Source: Bacteroidetes bacterium ADurb.Bin013 (GTDB lineage: Bacteria; Bacteroidota; Bacteroidia; Bacteroidales; UBA932). From it: a stretch of 64,000 bases of DNA. Shown in pieces: positions 1 to 7,943 of the stretch; position 1 is the first letter of the stretch, and the number at the start of each line of letters is the position of its first letter. The notes under the pieces were generated by a model. That model was not told where the DNA came from, did no database searches, and saw only the letters and a program-made list of their open reading frames with translations. Position numbers and translations under genes: made by a program. The stretch is from NCBI GenBank assembly GCA_002071385.1, contig MWFB01000005.1:44102-108101 (forward strand), read 5' to 3'.

Positions 1-879
1 GCCCATATAGTGTTTCAGGCAGGCCGAGATGTTTTCCCTGCCAATATGGTTGGGATCCGTTCCCTGCATGCCCATCACCACTTCCCGCCCGATTTCCGAG
101 GCCAGGTAAGGATCTTCCCCGTAGCCTTCCCACTGCCGGGGCCATGCCGGTTGGCGGCCCATATCCAGGACCGGGTTGAATGACCAGGGTATCCCTGCCG
201 CCCGTGTTTCATAGGCGGTGACCTCACCGGTACAGCGGGCCAGTTCCCTGTTAAAGGTAGCTGCCATGTTCACTCCCTGTGGAAACAGGGTGCCATCGGC
301 TACATAGGTTGACCCATGGATCTGGTCCAGGCCGTACAGGCACGGGATCCCTATCGCTTCCAGGGATTTATCCTGAACGATCTTTATGAGCCGGTTCCAT
401 TCTTCCGAAGTCTGCGCCGTTGTAAAGGGAGTGTTCAGGATGGAGCCCACTTTGTATTTGACAAACACCGAGTCCATTTTTGCCGGATCAAACTGGAATC
501 CTTTTGTAACCGTTATTTTCTGATAGAGTTTATAATATTCAAATCCCATCTCCATCCGTTTTTCCGGGTTGGTCATCACAGCGGCGTCAAACTCGCTTTC
601 CAGCCCGTGCTCACTGATTAGTGCGGCCAGCTGCTCCTGTGGCATCATCATCAGTTTCATCATTTCTGCCCTCATGTCCATGCCCAGTACGTTGATCTCA
701 AGCTGGGTCATCTGACCCACTTTTTCCACCAGGGTCATTTTGGAGATAATCTTGTCAATCTTTTTTTCAATGGCCGGGTCGCGCGGTATCACCGGGTTGA
801 TCTGGGCATATGCGACGGGTATATTCACGACAGCGCCGCATACAACCATAGCAAGGAAAAGGGTGTAAATTTTCTTCAT
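1..879 (-). CDS. Glycoside hydrolase family 3 beta-glucosidase, N-terminal part (runs off the window)
   Basis: This is the first 293 codons of a secreted family 3 glycoside hydrolase, probably a periplasmic beta-glucosidase or related exo-enzyme that trims beta-linked glucans. Residues 1-25 form a signal peptide ending in AYAQ. The GH3 barrel then begins with a KMTLVEKVGQMTQLE segment, followed by YGLDQIHG, the NPVLD motif and, at the window edge, the conserved CLKHYMG. The catalytic Asp lies beyond the visible part. A Met-rich stretch near residues 60-75 is unusual for the family. The ATG at 879 lies only 6 bases after the hipA stop, so hipB, hipA and this gene may share a transcript. The family is clear; the exact substrate is not. 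Confidence 0.9.
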   Translation of the reverse strand, partial: MKKIYTLFLAMVVCGAVVNIPVAYAQINPVIPRDPAIEKKIDKIISKMTLVEKVGQMTQLEINVLGMDMRAEMMKLMMMPQEQLAALISEHGLESEFDAAVMTNPEKRMEMGFEYYKLYQKITVTKGFQFDPAKMDSVFVKYKVGSILNTPFTTAQTSEEWNRLIKIVQDKSLEAIGIPCLYGLDQIHGSTYVADGTLFPQGVNMAATFNRELARCTGEVTAYETRAAGIPWSFNPVLDMGRQPAWPRQWEGYGEDPYLASEIGREVVMGMQGTDPNHIGRENISACLKHYMG

Positions 880-885
880 GATTAT

Positions 886-2151
886 TTATTTAAATAAAGT
901 AAGCATTTTTTCAAAGCGCCAACGGAACATTTCAATTTCCTGTCCAGGTATGTTCAGGATCCTGGCCGTTTTCTCCCAATCCGAAAGCGCATAACCAACC
1001 TCGGCCATAATACCTGATGCCGTCTTTCGATCCAGCATATACTCAGAACAGGCATCCAGCAACAGTCGGGGATTTGCTTCATTCGTGGTCTGGGTCAGGA
1101 GCAGGCTTTGGGTTTCATCTAGTGTCGGATTCATATCATACGCAGGGGAGAGCGTCCACCCTTTTGGGGTAAGTAAAAATCCATGGTTCCGAAAATGATC
1201 GTCTGAATTTCCCACGCCAATATTAAATGCCACCCGCCTGAAGAGTTCTTCTAAATTAGAACGGACATCTGTGCATCCCCGCACAATAAAATCCACAATA
1301 TCCAGGTAACCTTTTCCCGTAGTGGCATTGTCTCCATCTTTAAAGCCAAGCAAGGTCATGGCCGAGGCAAAGTGAATGCGCTTTTGCGCTTCGGTCCGGT
1401 CAAAACGCCGGGCCACAAATGTATGGTATTTATCACCAACATAAACAGCTTTGCTCTCCGTTGAACGAATACCGGACTTCTTCGCCAAAATATTGCACAA
1501 TTGCTCCCACAATCCAACATCGTAAGTGTCTTTCAGAGAAGGGAATTTTGCTATACACAGCTTTTGGTTCTCATCCACGACACTGGCTTTTGGACGGGCA
1601 CCACCCAGAGAGGCCCCGGGTCTTATCAACTGCATAATCCATTTTTTGTCCGGGAGCTTGTTCTCATAATCACTTTTCTCAATTTTCTGGCTCAAACGGA
1701 TCAATTCAGGTAAATCAGTCAAAGGTGGAATTTGCAGAAAAGAGTCACTGTTTAAATAATCCCGGTCTTCATTCTCCTTAAACCTAAACCCTCCCATCCG
1801 GGAAAAATCATCGACTCCTGCAAGATAATCGAAAGAAGCTAATTTTCTGAGAGGCCGCTTTTCTTCAAGAGCAAGTATTTGTTCCAGTTTGTTAAGCAAA
1901 AATCGTCCCCACCTGTCTGGCATAACGTCTGAAAAACAACCGAAAATATCTTTGCCAGGAAGTGAAAACTGAGGTCCCGGATAGTTATTAACATCTGCAC
2001 TTATTTGAATTGAAGCATGATTTCTTAACCACTCATTGTTGTACTCAAAGCCAAAACTGTCCTTTTCGCGAAGCCTCTCGTAGTTAAGCGTACCCAACAG
2101 TTTAATCTTGTCAAACCACTCAAAATCTGCGTATACTAACAACTTATGCAT
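886..2151 (-). CDS. hipA: HipA-like serine/threonine kinase toxin
   Basis: This is the toxin half of a HipBA-type toxin-antitoxin module. HipA kinases arrest growth by phosphorylating translation factors; the E. coli enzyme targets glutamyl-tRNA synthetase. At 421 aa it is close to the usual length. An N-terminal lobe (about 1-130) is followed by the phosphate-loop motif GASLGGARPKAS (179-190) and an AKFPS strand with Lys202. The catalytic NSDDH motif lies at 315-319, and the metal-binding Asp of SPAYDMNPT is Asp339. All key kinase residues are present, so the enzyme should be active. It starts 6 bases after the hipB-like stop, the usual antitoxin-first order. The target in this organism cannot be read from the sequence. 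Confidence 0.9.
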   Translation of the reverse strand: MHKLLVYADFEWFDKIKLLGTLNYERLREKDSFGFEYNNEWLRNHASIQISADVNNYPGPQFSLPGKDIFGCFSDVMPDRWGRFLLNKLEQILALEEKRPLRKLASFDYLAGVDDFSRMGGFRFKENEDRDYLNSDSFLQIPPLTDLPELIRLSQKIEKSDYENKLPDKKWIMQLIRPGASLGGARPKASVVDENQKLCIAKFPSLKDTYDVGLWEQLCNILAKKSGIRSTESKAVYVGDKYHTFVARRFDRTEAQKRIHFASAMTLLGFKDGDNATTGKGYLDIVDFIVRGCTDVRSNLEELFRRVAFNIGVGNSDDHFRNHGFLLTPKGWTLSPAYDMNPTLDETQSLLLTQTTNEANPRLLLDACSEYMLDRKTASGIMAEVGYALSDWEKTARILNIPGQEIEMFRWRFEKMLTLFK

Positions 2152-2157
2152 ACAAAT

Positions 2158-2475
2158 CTACCTTTTTGACGCCCGCTTGCGTGGCTCTAAACGAAGGTCC
2201 TGTAATGCTTTACCAATTTCATCGTTTGCGGCTAACAGTAAAACATCCTCCTCCAGTTGAAGTGCATACAACACCCTCAGGTATATACCAATCGATACTG
2301 TGGGCAGTCCTTTTTCAACCCGGGAAACCGATAAAGCAGATACAGTAGCCCGTTCGGCAACCTGTGCAACAGAAAGATCGCGCCGCAAACGGGCCATACG
2401 AATCTGCTCTCCTGCCACCTGCAGATTTTTTTGCAATTTTCTGGGTAACAAGGTCCCCGTTGTATTTTTAGCCAT
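2158..2475 (-). CDS. hipB: HipB-like XRE-family antitoxin and autorepressor
   Basis: This 105-aa DNA-binding protein is the cognate antitoxin of the adjacent HipA kinase. A Cro/C1-type helix-turn-helix covers about residues 25-85, with the recognisable order QIRMARLRRDLSVAQVA, then SALSVSRVEKG, then YLRVLYAL. The C-terminus is basic (RKRASKR). In known pairs the antitoxin dimer binds operators in its own promoter and sequesters the kinase. The ATG at 2475 follows a short leader that contains two inverted repeats and a TATATTTG box, consistent with autoregulation. Confidence 0.85.
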   Translation of the reverse strand: MAKNTTGTLLPRKLQKNLQVAGEQIRMARLRRDLSVAQVAERATVSALSVSRVEKGLPTVSIGIYLRVLYALQLEEDVLLLAANDEIGKALQDLRLEPRKRASKR

Positions 2476-2479
2476 AAAG

Positions 2480-2534
2480 TAGATAATAATCTATCATATA
2501 ATATGCAAATATAGCACTTTTTCTATATTATATG
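2480..2534 (-). promoter_or_regulatory. hipBA promoter with two candidate operators
   Basis: Reading leftward, a TATATTTG box (2506-2513) matches the Bacteroidota -7 element. Arms CATAATAT-type at 2495-2504 and 2525-2534 (CATATAATAT and ATATTATATG) form a perfect 10-bp inverted repeat whose two halves bracket that box. A second dyad, TAGAT-AATA-ATCTA (2480-2493), lies between the box and the hipB start. The layout fits operators that block RNA polymerase. That HipB binds here is inferred. Confidence 0.6.
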
Positions 2535-2574
2535 TTATGTTACATTAATTTCATGATATAGCCTTGACTAATTA

Positions 2575-5124
2575 TTAACGGTAAGTATATTGAAGATGGC
2601 TGGCTGCCTGCAAGATCTTGTTTTTTAGCAGGGGTTCGTAGCTGGGGTGTTCCTGAAGGAAGGAAGCTACACTGTCAGCGGCAGCGCGGGAATTGTGCCC
2701 GCTTAGGCAGGCCGAGATCCAGGAGGTGGGGAAGAAGATGTCCCCGGTTTGTTGCACTTCCTCCAATTCGGCAAGGGCCGGACGGATATATTTCAGGGCG
2801 TGTTCCTGACGTAGGAAATGATTCAGGTAGCCCAGGGCCGGGATGACCCAGGCTTCAACGCTACGGTTTTCAACTTCAAGGAGCGACTGGAAAAAGGTAT
2901 CCCGTACCGCAGGATCCGGATCTGTAGCCTGCACTATGAAAGCAAAGGCTTTCCGGCGGTCGGGGTTGGTTATGCGTTCCAGTTGTTTTTGCCGAATGTA
3001 TGATGCTTCACCGGGCAGCCGGATCATCAGCTGATAGGCCAGCGAGGTCATTTCAGCTTCTCCGAAGGGTAGGCCTTCAAACGCTTTGCCATTATCCCAA
3101 TGTTCAAACAACTGTCCGGTGATCAGGGAATCGGTGAAGAGCCCGGTCAGGGTACGGTACGCCAGCAGGCGGTATTCTTTGTCTTCCCGGGTGTCTGCTG
3201 CGGTTTTAAGTAAAAAAAATTCTGAAGAAGCGTCTTTTTCTGTGGGGTGACGCACGTATGCTTCTCCCAGGTATGAGAGGGCGGAATTCCGCACCAGGTT
3301 GTTTGTCTCGGCAGGAAGGTAAGAGATCAGGGCATTTATAAAAGAATCCGCACGGAGGTTCCCTGCCAGCATATTCTCGTACAAGGTCATCAACAGGGAA
3401 AGCCGTGTCTCTTCCGCTTCAAACCGGGCCAGGTTGTTCAGCATGTAATACAGGCTCAGACTGTCCGGAAGGAACATGCCGTAAGCCAGGCCGTCGGTGT
3501 TGGGAAGGATGTACTTCATGTCCGGGGGAATGGGAGCCTTTGTCCCGGCAAGTTTTATTGCAAGGTTAAGGGTTTCGGTTTGCTCCCCGTTTGTCAGGGA
3601 AAAAGTGATTTTTTGCGGCCACAGAAGGCCCCGGCTCAGCGGATCATACTGGGTAACCACTAATGAATCGTTTGAAATACGTGTTTGTATGTGCGGCAAT
3701 CCTGCACTGTGTATCCATACCCGGCTCCAGCTTTCAAGGTCTTCCGGTGTTTCCCGGTCCAGGATGGATATCAGGTCTTCCCAGGTGGCGTTGCCGTAGG
3801 TGTACGTGTGCAGATATTCGCGCAAGCCTTTATGAAAAGCTTCTTGTCCCAGCTTCTCTACCAGCATGTTCATGACAATGGGGGCTTTGTCGTAGATGAT
3901 ATTTCCGTAGATCAGGCCGGCTTTATTCAGGTTGTCCAGGGGTTGTTTGATGGCGTTGGTGCCGGCAGTCCGGTCTACATCGTAGGCGGTAGCGTAAAAA
4001 GCTCGCAGGTCGTTCAGACGGTGGTTAATTTCCGGAAACTGCGGCCGGATCATTTGGGCAGCAAAGTAATTGGCAAACACTTCTTTGGTCCAGACATCGT
4101 CAAACCACGCCATGGTCACGTAGTCCCCAAACCACATATGCGCCGTTTCATGGGCAATCAGGGACATGCGGCTCAGTTGCTCCCCGGTGGTGGGGTGTTC
4201 TCCCAGGAACATGCGTTGGTCATTATATAAAGTGGCTCCGGTGTGTTCCATGCCCCCATACTGGAAACCGGGCAGGATAATGAAGTCGTATTTGGCAAAC
4301 GGGTAGGGGATTCCGGTGTATTCTTCCATCCATTCCAGCGAAGAGTAAACCTGGTTAAAAATAATCCCGGTCTGCGCGATCTTCTGCGGGTCTGTTTCCC
4401 TGTGATAAAGCGATATACTTCGTCCGTTACGGTTTTCTGTCACCCGCTGGAATTTCCCGGCCACAAAAGAAAACAGATAGGTACTCAGGGGCTCTGTAGG
4501 ACAGAAAGTAATTCTTTTACGTCCGGCTCCAGCTGGGGCGTTTTCTGCATCGGCACTTTGAGCAGTCTGTACGGCATCACCCTGCAGCATATCTTTTTCA
4601 GGAGACGTATTGGAGACGGCTTCCCAATGGGTGGGCAATTCAAGCGTCAGGGTGTAGGTGGCTTTCAGGTTGGGCTGGTCAAAACAGGGGAACAATGTCC
4701 GGGCCCTGTCCGGTACCAGCAGGGTATAAAGGAAATCATCGTTCCGGTTTAAGGATTGTTCCCCTGCGCGGAAATCAATGGTTATGGTGTTAGTGTCCTT
4801 TTTGAAGTACCTGCGTGGTATGACAATATGCTCATTTTTAAAGCGGTACTTTGCCTGTCTTCCGTTCACCTGCACCAATGCAACAGTGGCCGGATCTTCC
4901 TTGAAATCCAATATGATTTGCCGGGACCTTTCCAACTGAAAACCAATTGTCTGGGAAGCCTGAATGGGAGCCTTCGGATCTTCAGGCAGATTGAAAAAAA
5001 GACGGTACCCGAGTTCACAAATAGTTTCCCTGCGTTCCTGTGCCAGCTTAAAACTGACCCCCGCCTCCGGACCGGAACAGCCCATGAAGGCGAAAACCAG
5101 TATCAGCAGTGTTAATTTGCGCAT
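2575..5124 (-). CDS. M1 family zinc aminopeptidase, lipoprotein
   Basis: This is an 849-aa zinc metallopeptidase of the M1 (aminopeptidase N) family that removes N-terminal residues from peptides. The start is a hydrophobic signal with lipobox FMGC and Cys16, so it should be lipid-anchored in the cell envelope. The substrate-binding GGMEHTG motif is near residue 290, a variant of GAMEN with His in place of Asn. The zinc site HETAH is at about 325-329 and the third ligand Glu at about 348, within WTKEVFANYF. A long helical C-terminal region follows. An upstream TTG at 5130 is possible, but the ATG at 5124 gives the cleaner lipoprotein signal. The gene is alone, with its promoter directly against the ATG. 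Confidence 0.92.
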   Translation of the reverse strand: MRKLTLLILVFAFMGCSGPEAGVSFKLAQERRETICELGYRLFFNLPEDPKAPIQASQTIGFQLERSRQIILDFKEDPATVALVQVNGRQAKYRFKNEHIVIPRRYFKKDTNTITIDFRAGEQSLNRNDDFLYTLLVPDRARTLFPCFDQPNLKATYTLTLELPTHWEAVSNTSPEKDMLQGDAVQTAQSADAENAPAGAGRKRITFCPTEPLSTYLFSFVAGKFQRVTENRNGRSISLYHRETDPQKIAQTGIIFNQVYSSLEWMEEYTGIPYPFAKYDFIILPGFQYGGMEHTGATLYNDQRMFLGEHPTTGEQLSRMSLIAHETAHMWFGDYVTMAWFDDVWTKEVFANYFAAQMIRPQFPEINHRLNDLRAFYATAYDVDRTAGTNAIKQPLDNLNKAGLIYGNIIYDKAPIVMNMLVEKLGQEAFHKGLREYLHTYTYGNATWEDLISILDRETPEDLESWSRVWIHSAGLPHIQTRISNDSLVVTQYDPLSRGLLWPQKITFSLTNGEQTETLNLAIKLAGTKAPIPPDMKYILPNTDGLAYGMFLPDSLSLYYMLNNLARFEAEETRLSLLMTLYENMLAGNLRADSFINALISYLPAETNNLVRNSALSYLGEAYVRHPTEKDASSEFFLLKTAADTREDKEYRLLAYRTLTGLFTDSLITGQLFEHWDNGKAFEGLPFGEAEMTSLAYQLMIRLPGEASYIRQKQLERITNPDRRKAFAFIVQATDPDPAVRDTFFQSLLEVENRSVEAWVIPALGYLNHFLRQEHALKYIRPALAELEEVQQTGDIFFPTSWISACLSGHNSRAAADSVASFLQEHPSYEPLLKNKILQAASHLQYTYR

Positions 5125-5127
5125 ATA

Positions 5128-5135
5128 CAAAGGTA
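5128..5135 (-). promoter_or_regulatory. Promoter of the M1 aminopeptidase gene (TACCTTTG)
   Basis: On the minus strand TACCTTTG matches the -7 consensus TAnnTTTG and ends only 3 bases before the ATG at 5124. Transcription would begin at or next to the start codon, suggesting a leaderless mRNA. Confidence 0.45.
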
Positions 5136-5195
5136 AGTAAAAATGGCAGGTTCACGTTGCTGTCACCGCAAACAACCGGAAGCTTTTATTTATGC

Positions 5196-5343
5196 CGGGG
5201 CAGCTCCGTGCTTCTGCTGCAGTGTGCCCCGCAGACTTGATTCGTTTGCCTCATAATCAGCTACATACACGTTTCATACCCCTGGGGGTATGAATTGCAT
5301 AATGCTTTGAATACCAGCTAAAAGGACAATGTTTGCGGGGCAC
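5196..5343. repeat. Concentric inverted repeats upstream of the small HTH gene
   Basis: No gene is convincing in 5136-5487. It holds a perfect 22-base palindrome, TTCATACCCC-TG-GGGGTATGAA (5273-5294). Around the same centre (5283.5) is a second perfect pair, GTGCCCCGCA (5224-5233) and TGCGGGGCAC (5334-5343). A third copy, CGGGGCA (5196-5202), can instead pair with 5225-5231. The middle arm therefore has two possible partners, as in switching RNA structures. It may equally be a DNA element such as a protein-binding or cruciform site. Confidence 0.6.
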
Positions 5344-5487
5344 CCGTTTTGATTTCAACACTTTTTTACAGATTTTTGTGACGGGCCAGGGGATAAGATC
5401 CAAGTTATCTTTCTGGTCCCGGACACCGAACAAAACCACTGCTTGGAGGTGCGTAGGGAGGGGTGCAATTCCTAAATATTCTACATT

Positions 5488-5886
5488 ATGGGAATTGATA
5501 TCTATTCGCTTGCCCTGGATTATCCTGATACAATCATACAGGTTAAGGCAAGTGATCTGGTAGAGGCGGCTCGTGTATTCATGAAAGAGCTGGATCTGCT
5601 ACCGGAACGCGAAACAAAAGGAAGTAAAAAAACAAACGAAACAGCTGAACCGGACAAGCCGAAAACCCTTTTGACAAAAAGGGAGGTGATGAAGTTGTTG
5701 GGAGTCGGTGAGACCACTCTCTGGAGGTGGGCTACAAAGTATGATTACCTCCACCCGGTGATGATTGGCGGAGAAAGGCGCTGGAGGTGGAAGGACATAG
5801 TGGCCATCATGGAAGGAAACGTGACGGATTATTACGGCAAGCCGGTCTGGGATTCAGAGAAAACCACCAAGACTGATCAGCGGTGA
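5488..5886 (+). CDS. Small helix-turn-helix DNA-binding protein
   Basis: This 132-aa protein has two parts. Residues 1-45 are a Bacteroidota-type leader beginning MGIDIYSL. Residues about 60-110 are a MerR/excisionase-like winged helix-turn-helix: TKREVMKLLGVGETTLWRW is followed by a wing with GGERRWRW and a final helix DIVAIMEG. A Lys/Glu-rich linker joins them. Single genes of this form occur widely in Bacteroidota and their targets are not known to me. No clear ribosome binding site or TAnnTTTG box precedes it; TATCTTTC at 5407-5414 is a near match. It lies between two blocks of concentric inverted repeats. The reading frame is intact and in isolation looks genuine. Confidence 0.7.
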   Translation: MGIDIYSLALDYPDTIIQVKASDLVEAARVFMKELDLLPERETKGSKKTNETAEPDKPKTLLTKREVMKLLGVGETTLWRWATKYDYLHPVMIGGERRWRWKDIVAIMEGNVTDYYGKPVWDSEKTTKTDQR

Positions 5887-6007
5887 GTACCGCGTACTTT
5901 TGATGTATTAAGCTGTATAACAAATGATTAACAAAAGAGCTCCCCGGGAGAGCTCTTTTGTTATATTACTGATAATCATTTGAATGAATTAAAAGTACGC
6001 GGTACTC
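5885..6007. repeat. Three nested inverted repeats downstream of the HTH gene
   Basis: A perfect 17-bp inverted pair spans 5885-5901 and 5991-6007 (GAGTACCGCGTACTTTT and its complement). Inside is a perfect 10-bp pair, CAAATGATTA (5921-5930) and TAATCATTTG (5973-5982). Inside that is a perfect 14-bp terminator-type stem. The outer arm starts within the HTH gene's own stop codon. Each outer arm also contains its own dyad, AGTAC-CGC-GTACT, so the two arms could be paired protein-binding sites. Confidence 0.8.
5929..5963 (+). terminator. Strong bidirectional hairpin terminator
   Basis: TAACAAAAGAGCTC (5929-5942) pairs perfectly over 14 bp with 5950-5963 around a 7-base loop. The A-rich side and T-rich side mean it could end transcripts from either direction: the HTH gene rightward or antisense transcription leftward. 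Confidence 0.65.
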
Positions 6008-6010
6008 TGA

Positions 6011-6063
6011 CTGCAAGGTCGCTGTCAGGCGACCGTCTGCAGGAAAGGTTGAAGCCTCGGCTT
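6011..6063. repeat. Two further small hairpins before the next gene
   Basis: The first is a perfect 6-bp stem, GGTCGC (6017-6022) with GCGACC (6029-6034), extended by CTGCA (6011-6015) and TGCAG (6038-6042). The second is AAGCC-TC-GGCTT (6052-6063). They continue the run of foldable sequence that begins at 5885. The rest, to 6110, shows nothing recognisable. Confidence 0.55.
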
Positions 6064-6110
6064 AAAGAAAATGCTTCCCGATCTTGTGGAGTAAGAGACC
6101 ATTCTTTGCT

Positions 6111-6118
6111 TATCTTTG
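6111..6118 (+). promoter_or_regulatory. Promoter TATCTTTG directly before the membrane protein gene
   Basis: A perfect TAnnTTTG element ends 4 bases before the ATG at 6123. It lies inside the longer reading frame that would begin with TTG at 6084, which argues for the ATG and for a leaderless or nearly leaderless transcript. Confidence 0.5.
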
Positions 6119-6122
6119 TTTT

Positions 6123-6821
6123 ATGTCAAAATACGGAAGTATTATTTGGATTGGATTGCTGGCGCTGATTGCCGGTTTTCTGATTTATCCCCCTACACAC
6201 AAAGTGTTTGTGGACGTTACGGCCCGGTTTCCTTATATCTCGGGATTTGTAAAATTTGCCATCCTTTCCATGATGGGCGAGTTCCTGGCTGCACGGCTGG
6301 TGCTTAAAAAATGGGTGATGGTAAAAGGGATGCTGCCCAAGATGCTGGTCTGGGGTATCTTGGGGATGCTGATCGTGCTAATGTTTGCGGTATTCTCCTC
6401 AGGGGTGGATGGTGCGGCTTCCCAGGGATTGCTCATCTCTGAGTGCAGCGATACCTGCCCTCCGGTGGTGCAGTTCATATCCAGGTTGCGCAGGGCGTTG
6501 ATGATCTCGGCACTCATGAACCTAACTTTCGGGCCGGTGTTCATGGCGGCGCACCGGATTACCGATGTGTACATTGACAAGCGCTACTCTGGTGAAAAAG
6601 TGACCTTTGCCGGGGTCATTCCCAAGATTGACTGGGGACGTTTCATCAGGGAGATCGTGGGGGTGACCATCCCCGTGTTCTGGATCCCGGCGCATACCAT
6701 AACCTTCCTGTTGCCAGGACAGTACAGGGTGCTGTTTGCCGCCTCGTTGTCCATAGTGCTGGGGCTGATCCTGTCGTTTGCCAAAATGCGAAATCTGAAA
6801 AGTTCAAACATAAAACAATAA
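6123..6821 (+). CDS. Integral membrane protein, resembles the Mpv17/PMP22 family
   Basis: This 232-aa protein has about four hydrophobic segments: near residues 5-25, 40-60, 75-100 and 190-220. The C-terminal pattern FWIPAHTITFLLP, then YRVLFAA, then ILSF resembles the C-terminal signature of Mpv17/PMP22 proteins (W..P...NF..P...R...........LS). The earlier GPVFMAAHRITDVYID resembles their G-P-x-x-H region. Mpv17 proteins form channels in eukaryotic organelle membranes; bacterial relatives have no settled role. The assignment rests on pattern memory alone. The gene ends 3 bases before the PHP phosphodiesterase start, so the two are probably co-transcribed. Confidence 0.6.
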   Translation: MSKYGSIIWIGLLALIAGFLIYPPTHKVFVDVTARFPYISGFVKFAILSMMGEFLAARLVLKKWVMVKGMLPKMLVWGILGMLIVLMFAVFSSGVDGAASQGLLISECSDTCPPVVQFISRLRRALMISALMNLTFGPVFMAAHRITDVYIDKRYSGEKVTFAGVIPKIDWGRFIREIVGVTIPVFWIPAHTITFLLPGQYRVLFAASLSIVLGLILSFAKMRNLKSSNIKQ

Positions 6822-6824
6822 ATC

Positions 6825-7916
6825 ATGCGCTACTTATTGTCAATCTTTTTAATTGCTACCCACCTGGGGCTTTTTGCTCAAAATGTCAATAAACAGTATG
6901 TTCCCGAAAGGAAGGCTGCCAACAGGGTGGAGATGGCTTTGCCCGAAGTTAACGGGTATACCGTCTTGCGATGCGACTTTCATTCCCACACGGTGTTTTC
7001 AGACGGCCTGGTATGGCCCACCTACCGCATTGGGGAAGCCTGGATACAGGGGCTGGATGTGCTGGCCATTACCGATCATATTGAATACCGTCCGTTCAAA
7101 GAATACATGGGCGGGGATTTCAACACATCCTACGAACTGGCGTTGCCTGTGGCCCGGGATTACGGCATCATGCTTATCAAAGGGACCGAGGTGACCCGCA
7201 AACAGGGAGTCATTGGTCATTTTAACGCTCTGTTCATTAAAGATGCGAATGCCATTGACAAGCCCGATCCGGAACAGGCGTTGCAGGCGGCTTTTGACCA
7301 GGGGGCATTCATCATGTTCAATCATCCGGGATGGGCAGTTGACACCTGCCTGCTTACGGAGTTTCAGCAGAAGATGTTGGATAAAGGCCTTGTCAGGGGG
7401 ATAGAGGTCTTCAACCACCACGAGTTTTATCCCCGGGCGCTTTCCTGGAGCCGGGACCGGAAGCTGACTGTTTTTGCTTCTTCCGATATTCATGCGACCA
7501 TCAATGATGTGATGGAAACCCACGTACAGCAGGGGGCGGTGAAAACGTTCCGTCCCATGACCCTGGTATTTGTGAAGGAAAAGAGTGAGGAGGGAGTTCG
7601 GGAAGCCTTGGATAACAGGCGCACGCTGGCCTATTTTTATGGCAACGTGGCGGGGGAGGAAAGATGGCTCAAATCGCTGTTCCTAGCCTCGGTCCAATGG
7701 GAAAAAGTATCTGAGAGAGGCAAGTCGATCTCTTATCGTGTGATGAACCTTTCAGGCATACAATATAAGTTTTCCATTGATGCTGCCGAATACATCCTGG
7801 ATGGGGGGGCGTCCATTCAGATCTCCCTGCCTGCGGGTAAACGGGAAGTGTCGATGCTCGTTCTGAACATGCATTGCTACGAAGGCATGCACCCGGAGGT
7901 GAGTATGGTGCTGTAA
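6825..7916 (+). CDS. Secreted PHP-domain phosphodiesterase (Sb-PDE-like)
   Basis: This 363-aa metal-dependent phosphoesterase of the PHP superfamily is exported: a signal peptide of about 19 residues ends LGLFAQ. Metal-binding motifs appear in order: DFHSHTVFSDG (about 51-61), AITDHIEY (about 82-89), a Glu in GTEVTR, FNHPGW and SDIHATI. This set is typical of PHP enzymes with a trinuclear metal site. Secreted Bacteroidota members are annotated as Sb-PDE family phosphodiesterases. The natural substrate is unknown. It follows the membrane protein by 3 bases and converges on the beta-propeller gene. Confidence 0.82.
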   Translation: MRYLLSIFLIATHLGLFAQNVNKQYVPERKAANRVEMALPEVNGYTVLRCDFHSHTVFSDGLVWPTYRIGEAWIQGLDVLAITDHIEYRPFKEYMGGDFNTSYELALPVARDYGIMLIKGTEVTRKQGVIGHFNALFIKDANAIDKPDPEQALQAAFDQGAFIMFNHPGWAVDTCLLTEFQQKMLDKGLVRGIEVFNHHEFYPRALSWSRDRKLTVFASSDIHATINDVMETHVQQGAVKTFRPMTLVFVKEKSEEGVREALDNRRTLAYFYGNVAGEERWLKSLFLASVQWEKVSERGKSISYRVMNLSGIQYKFSIDAAEYILDGGASIQISLPAGKREVSMLVLNMHCYEGMHPEVSMVL

Positions 7917-7943
7917 ACCTCTTCCACAGGGTGGCTGGCGGAT

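Noticed and set aside
3685..4230. A 181-aa open frame opposite the M1 aminopeptidase
   Set aside because: It lies inside the strongly supported peptidase gene and has no family features.
5257..5439. A 60-aa frame within the palindromic region before the HTH gene
   Set aside because: It runs across the palindrome, lacks a plausible start region and shows no conserved pattern.
6084..6122. A longer TTG start for the membrane protein gene
   Set aside because: The -7 box at 6111-6118 lies inside this extension, so it would not be transcribed; the ATG at 6123 fits.
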